Origin: Ignavibacteria bacterium
GTDB lineage: Bacteria > Bacteroidota > Ignavibacteria > Tepidaquicellales > Tepidaquicellaceae
Direction: 5' to 3'
Assembly: GCA_019694675.1 (NCBI GenBank)
Contig: JAIBBK010000081.1
Span: 1 to 64,000 of the forward strand
Length of the DNA stretch: 64,000 nt
Shown here: in pieces, positions 60,136 through 64,000 of the stretch
Layout of the letters: every line of letters begins with the position of its first letter
Position numbering within the stretch: position 1 is the first letter of the stretch
Notes under the pieces: generated by a model
Told to the model about the DNA's origin: nothing
The model's database searches: none
What the model saw: the letters and a program-made list of their open reading frames with translations, nothing else
Program-made: the position numbers and the translations under genes

Positions 60136-60141
60136 GCGCGG

Positions 60142-61176
60142 ATGACGACTTATTTCTTAAGAAGATTTCTGCTGATAATTCCGACATTTCTCGGGATCAC
60201 CCTGATCACATTCATGATACTTCAGTTCGTGCCCGGAGGGCCTCTTGAAATGGAGATCATGAAGATAAGGATGGGCGGCAGAGGCGGTACCGGTGAAAGC
60301 GGTTCAACCACCGGCGGAACAACGCAGAACATTCCTCAATCGGCAATAGACGAGCTGAAGAAATTTTACGGATTCGACAAACCTCTTCATGAGAGATACC
60401 TTATATGGATAGGAAATCTTCTTAAGTTTGACCTTGGAAAGTCATACGTATATGCGGAGCCGGTCTGGGATGTGATCAAGTCAAGATTTCCGGTGTCAAT
60501 TTACTTCGGGCTGATTGGATTTCTTCTCACATATCTTGTGTGCGTGCCGCTCGGGGTTTACAAGGCCGTGAAGAACGGCTCTCCTTTTGATTTCCTAACT
60601 TCGGCGCTTGTGTTTATCGGATATTCAATCCCCGGATTTGCATTCGGCGCTTTGATGCTTGTGCTTTTCGGCGGAGGAAGTTTCTGGGATGTTTTCCCTT
60701 TGGGCGGATTCAGGTCTGAAGACTGGGAAAGCCTCTCGGCATGGGGAAAGATAACTGACCAACTCTATCATACAATACTCCCAGTAGCAAGTTACATGAT
60801 CGGCAGTTTTGCAACACTCACAATCCTTACCAAGAATTCCGTCATTGAAAATCTGAGCCAGGATTATATAAGGACAGCATATTCAAAGGGCCTTTCTGAG
60901 AAGAGAGTGATATTCGGACACGCACTTAGAAACTCGCTGATTCCTATTGCAACAGGGCTCGGACATGCTGTATCCCTTGTGCTTGCCGGAAGCCTGCTGA
61001 TTGAAAGAGTGTTCAACATCAACGGTATTGGTCTGCTGGGTTACGAATCAATTGTTCAGAGAGACTATCCCGTGACGATGGGAATACTTGTGATCTCGAG
61101 CCTCCTTTTGCTTCTCGGCAACATCATCTCAGACATGATCTACGCTATCGTTGATCCAAGAATAAGATTCAAATAG
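60142..61176 (+). CDS. oligopeptide-type ABC transporter permease (DppB/OppB/YejB class)
   Basis: 344 residues starting MTTYFLRRFLLIIPTFLGIT, the typical DppB-class N-terminus with the first membrane helix. A periplasmic loop rich in Gly/Thr (GGRGGTGESGSTTGGTTQNI) follows. Five more helices precede and follow the ATPase-coupling motif EKRVIFGHALRNSLIPIATG, and the protein ends LLLLGNIISDMIYAIVDPRIRF. It forms half of the membrane channel with the product of 61182. It is spaced 6 and 5 bases from its neighbours. Confidence 0.9.
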   Translation: MTTYFLRRFLLIIPTFLGITLITFMILQFVPGGPLEMEIMKIRMGGRGGTGESGSTTGGTTQNIPQSAIDELKKFYGFDKPLHERYLIWIGNLLKFDLGKSYVYAEPVWDVIKSRFPVSIYFGLIGFLLTYLVCVPLGVYKAVKNGSPFDFLTSALVFIGYSIPGFAFGALMLVLFGGGSFWDVFPLGGFRSEDWESLSAWGKITDQLYHTILPVASYMIGSFATLTILTKNSVIENLSQDYIRTAYSKGLSEKRVIFGHALRNSLIPIATGLGHAVSLVLAGSLLIERVFNINGIGLLGYESIVQRDYPVTMGILVISSLLLLLGNIISDMIYAIVDPRIRFK

Positions 61177-61181
61177 GGCCG

Positions 61182-62252
61182 ATGGCAGAAGACACAGAGA
61201 AGACAATTAAACCGGCAGTTTCCACTTCCATCTTCAAGAAGAGATGGAAGAAATTCAAGACACTCAAGAGAGGTTACTATTCATTTCTCACAATAGTAGC
61301 GCTCTATCTTCTATCTTTCATACTTCCCTTGTTCATAGGCAGAGATGCCCTAATCGTCAGTTACAACGGAGATTTGCACTTCCCCATCTTCAAGTATTAC
61401 TCGGCAGAATTTTTCGGACAAGACATTCAGGGAGAAGCAAACTACAGACTGCTGAAGAAGCAGTATCAGGAGGAAGGAAAAGGTAACTGGGTGCTGATGC
61501 CGCTCTATCCTTACGGTCCAAATGAGAATCTGCTGAATGAACTCGAAGGAAATCCGCCGCATCCTCCTTCTTTAGAGCATTGGGCCGGTACTGATGACAG
61601 AGGAAGGGACGTATTTGCCAGACTTGCTTATGGCTTTAACATCGGCTTGTCGTTTTCGATCATAGTAACATTCTTTGCCTATTTCATGGGCGTTTCAATA
61701 GGAGCGACCCTTGGATTCTTCGGAGGCAAGGTGGACTTCTTCGGACTGAGACTGATCGAAATATGGAGCACACTTCCGTTTCTCTATGTGATCATTATTA
61801 TCAGTTCAATAATACAGCCTAATTTCATTTTACTTGTTTTCATTCTCATGCTTTTCGGATGGATCGGAATTTCATACTACATAAGAGGAGAGTTTTACAG
61901 AGAGAAAGCGCGGGATTATGTATCGGCGGGAGTTTCAATGGGAGCAAAGAACAAGACCCTGATATTCAAGCACATATTGCCCAATTCACTAACACCCGTG
62001 ATCTCCTATGCACCTTTTGCAATTGTTGCGAATATCTTCTCTCTCGTATCGCTTGATTTCCTCGGATTCGGATTACCTCCTCCAACTCCGAGCTGGGGGC
62101 AGTTGATGCAGCAGGGCCTGAGCAACATCGAGAACTGGTGGCTCATAGCAACTCCTTTGCTTGCCTTGTTTCTGACTTTGTTGTCAATCACATTCATTGG
62201 TGAAGCCATCAGAGAGGCATTCGATCCGAAAGTATATTCAAGACTAAGATGA
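61182..62252 (+). CDS. oligopeptide-type ABC transporter permease (DppC/OppC/YejE class)
   Basis: 356 residues. A cytoplasmic lead (FKKRWKKFKTLKRGYYSF) precedes the first helix, and a long periplasmic loop contains YGPNENLLNE. Then come EHWAGTDDRGRDVFARLAYG (the DppC signature), further helices, the coupling motif GAKNKTLIFKHILPNSLTP, and the ending FIGEAIREAFDPKVYSRLR. It forms the second half of the transporter channel. The long first periplasmic loop resembles YejE-type permeases more than OppC. It overlaps the next gene by 4 bases. Confidence 0.9.
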   Translation: MAEDTEKTIKPAVSTSIFKKRWKKFKTLKRGYYSFLTIVALYLLSFILPLFIGRDALIVSYNGDLHFPIFKYYSAEFFGQDIQGEANYRLLKKQYQEEGKGNWVLMPLYPYGPNENLLNELEGNPPHPPSLEHWAGTDDRGRDVFARLAYGFNIGLSFSIIVTFFAYFMGVSIGATLGFFGGKVDFFGLRLIEIWSTLPFLYVIIIISSIIQPNFILLVFILMLFGWIGISYYIRGEFYREKARDYVSAGVSMGAKNKTLIFKHILPNSLTPVISYAPFAIVANIFSLVSLDFLGFGLPPPTPSWGQLMQQGLSNIENWWLIATPLLALFLTLLSITFIGEAIREAFDPKVYSRLR

Positions 62253-63355
62253 CGGATAAAAAGAAACTGTTTGAGATCAGGAATCTGAGGACGTACTTCT
62301 TTGTGGAAGCGACGGACAAGCAGATATCCGAAGACGATATCGGGCATGACAAAGTGCTGGATAAACTTTACTCATCAGACAGCTATCTGAAGGGAAAGGT
62401 GCCAGCCAAAGCCGTTGACGATGTGTCGTTTGATATTTACGAAGGCGAAGTACTTGGGATCGTCGGCGAATCGGGTTCCGGAAAGTCGGTCACGGCGTAT
62501 TCTATCACACGACTCATTCCTGATCCTCCCGGAAAGATCGTTGAAGGTGAAGTGCTTTATCAGGGTAAGGATCTTCTCAAGCTCAGTTATGAGGATATGC
62601 AGGGCATCAGGGGAAAGGATATTTCGATGATATTTCAGGAACCGATGACATCTCTGAACCCCGTTATGAAAATTGGAAATCAGCTGACTGAAGTCATCCT
62701 CAACCATGAAAATATTTCTAAGGAGCAGGCATTTGCAAAGGGTGTTGAAATGCTGAAGCTCGTGGGAATTCCGGCTCCGGAGAAAAGAATGAAAGACTAT
62801 CCGCACCAGTTCAGCGGCGGAATGAGGCAAAGAGTTATGATCGCAATGGCGCTTGCATGCAATCCCGCACTGCTCATTGCAGATGAACCGACAACTGCGC
62901 TTGACGTTACTATACAGGCGCAAATACTGGAGCTTATGCTCAAGCTGAAGAACGAAAGAAAAGAAGCTGCGATACTTCTGATCACACATAATCTTGGTGT
63001 TGTAGCAGAAACGTGCCACAGAGTGATCGTTATGTACGGCGGAAAGATACAGGAAGTGGGAAATGTTGACGACATATTCGGCAGACCGCTGCATCCGTAC
63101 ACATCCGGACTGCTTGAGTCACTTCCCGACCCCGAAACTCCAAAGGAGACGCTGAAGGCAATACCGGGAATGATACCTCACATACTTGAACTTCCGAAAG
63201 GCTGTAAATTCTGCACAAGATGTGTTAAAGCATTTGACAAATGTTTTGAGACCGAACCAGCGTTAAGAGAGCTTGAGCCTGAACACTTTGCGCGCTGTCA
63301 TCTGTTTGACGACCCGGAATACATAAAGACACTTAAGCATGAGCATGAAGCCTGA
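62249..63355 (+). CDS. oligopeptide-type ABC transporter ATP-binding protein (DppD/OppD class)
   Basis: 368 residues. Walker A is GIVGESGSGKSVTAYSI (about residues 73-89), the Q-loop ISMIFQEPMTSLNPV, the ABC signature FSGGMRQRVMIAMALA, and Walker B LLIADEPTTALDV. The C-terminal oligopeptide-transporter tail has KGCKFCTRCVKAFDKC, a cysteine cluster seen in OppD/DppD that can bind an Fe-S cluster in some members. An insertion of about 30 residues (QISEDDIGHDKVLDKLYSSD) lies before the first strand pair, which is unusual. It overlaps the next gene by 17 bases. Confidence 0.9.
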   Translation: MTDKKKLFEIRNLRTYFFVEATDKQISEDDIGHDKVLDKLYSSDSYLKGKVPAKAVDDVSFDIYEGEVLGIVGESGSGKSVTAYSITRLIPDPPGKIVEGEVLYQGKDLLKLSYEDMQGIRGKDISMIFQEPMTSLNPVMKIGNQLTEVILNHENISKEQAFAKGVEMLKLVGIPAPEKRMKDYPHQFSGGMRQRVMIAMALACNPALLIADEPTTALDVTIQAQILELMLKLKNERKEAAILLITHNLGVVAETCHRVIVMYGGKIQEVGNVDDIFGRPLHPYTSGLLESLPDPETPKETLKAIPGMIPHILELPKGCKFCTRCVKAFDKCFETEPALRELEPEHFARCHLFDDPEYIKTLKHEHEA

Positions 63356-64000
63356 GAATATTCTTGAAGTAAGGGATCTGAAGGTCAAGTTTCCCGTAAC
63401 CGGCGGTTTGCTTCTGAGAAAGGTTGCTGAAGTGAAAGCGGTTGACGGAGTTGATCTTGAACTTAAGAGGGGCGAAACGCTTGGGCTGGTTGGCGAATCC
63501 GGTTGCGGAAAGTCAACGATCGGTAAGGCAGTCATCAACATACTTAAGTTTTCCTCGCCGGATGTTGACATCACAGGGGAAGTATGGGTAAGAGCCGATG
63601 AAGGTGAAATTGACTTCCTGAAGCTCAGCCGTCATGAAATGAGAAAGCACAGGGGTTTCATACAGATGATTTTTCAGGATCCGTATTCTTCACTGAATGC
63701 CAGACTTACTGTTGGCCAGATCATAGAGGAGCCGATGCTTTATCACACCGACTTAAGCAAGAGTCAGCGGCTTGACCGAGTAGCATGGCTGCTTGAAAAG
63801 GTAGGGCTTCAGGCGGAACAGTCTAAGAGATATCCCCATGAATTTTCCGGCGGTCAGAGGCAGAGGATAGGAATTGCGCGTGCTCTTGCAACAAATCCAA
63901 AGATAATAGTGGCCGACGAGCCCGTATCAGCGCTGGACGTATCCATTCAGGCACAGGTAATCAACCTGCTTCAGGAACTTCAGGGAGAATTTGACCTGAG
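63339..64000 (+). CDS. oligopeptide-type ABC transporter ATP-binding protein (DppF/OppF class), runs off right edge
   Basis: Open frame from ATG 63339 (a second ATG at 63345) to the window end, 220 residues. Walker A is GLVGESGCGKSTIGKAV, the Q-loop FIQMIFQDPYSSLNARLTVG, the signature FSGGQRQRIGIARALA and Walker B IIVADEPVSALDV. The lead KFPVTGGLLLRKVAEVKAVDGV is the usual OppF start. It is the second ATPase of the five-gene transporter, starting 16 bases before the previous stop. The C-terminal part is missing from the window. Confidence 0.9.
   Translation, partial: MSMKPENILEVRDLKVKFPVTGGLLLRKVAEVKAVDGVDLELKRGETLGLVGESGCGKSTIGKAVINILKFSSPDVDITGEVWVRADEGEIDFLKLSRHEMRKHRGFIQMIFQDPYSSLNARLTVGQIIEEPMLYHTDLSKSQRLDRVAWLLEKVGLQAEQSKRYPHEFSGGQRQRIGIARALATNPKIIVADEPVSALDVSIQAQVINLLQELQGEFDL

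Overview
The window looks like chromosomal DNA from the Bacteroidota/Ignavibacteriota (FCB) side of the tree, closest in style to Ignavibacteria or Kapabacteria-like lineages. The reasons are: nine secreted proteins ending in a type IX secretion (T9SS) type A domain with the YPNPFNP signature; lipid A genes (lpxB, lpxK, lpxL) marking a Gram-negative envelope; promoters of the form TTG-N18-20-TAnnTTTG in front of two tRNA genes and several secreted-protein genes; and many TTG start codons. The lineage is inferred from gene content, not computed. No phage, insertion sequence, CRISPR array or rRNA was seen.

Layout. 1-67: 5' end of gcvH (minus), preceded by a small unknown gene. 600-5520 (minus): a tight six-gene run of type III polyketide synthase, YpbQ/BpsB-type methyltransferase, AtuA-C-like protein, prfB (with a programmed +1 frameshift), LolC/E-like permease and ubiE/menG. 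A Tat-exported flavin amine oxidase diverges from it. 7077-13921 (plus): lpxB, DUF374 acyltransferase, lpxK, class I amidotransferase-like protein, DUF4292 lipoprotein, GT2, ribD, ribE and an unknown gene. 13904-21209 (minus): xseA, xseB, dxs, a lipoprotein, miaB, lpxL (frameshifted at a 9-base homopolymer) and a GT9 heptosyltransferase-like gene. 21280-27664 (plus): a CrtW-like carotenoid ketolase, tRNA-Asn, tRNA-His, an ECF sigma factor, a membrane anti-sigma-like protein with four extracytoplasmic cysteines, a TlpA-like lipoprotein, dxr, rseP and tRNA-Ser.

27889-48089 (all minus) is a 20-kb array of nine large secreted proteins. Most of these genes have their own terminator and some have a recognisable promoter. 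They fall into paralogous families assembled from a few modules: N-terminal beta-sandwich domains, a fibronectin-like PVELTSF domain and a T9SS tail. Three of them end instead in a paired EF-hand dockerin-like module. One (30123-31424) is a clear chimera of a T9SS-family front and a dockerin-type back.

48251-64000: murB (minus); a CoA-transferase, queC, an AI-2E family transporter and GTP-dependent PEP carboxykinase (plus); two more T9SS cargo proteins, one of them a PQQ-type sugar dehydrogenase (minus); and a five-gene oligopeptide-type ABC transporter whose last gene runs off the right edge.

How the genes work together: dxs and dxr (MEP pathway) supply isoprenoids for quinones (ubiE/menG) and carotenoids (crtW-like). 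The two oppositely oriented lipid A/LPS gene sets build the outer membrane through which the T9SS cargo is exported. The sigma/anti-sigma/TlpA set looks like an envelope redox or stress circuit. No T9SS machinery gene is in the window.
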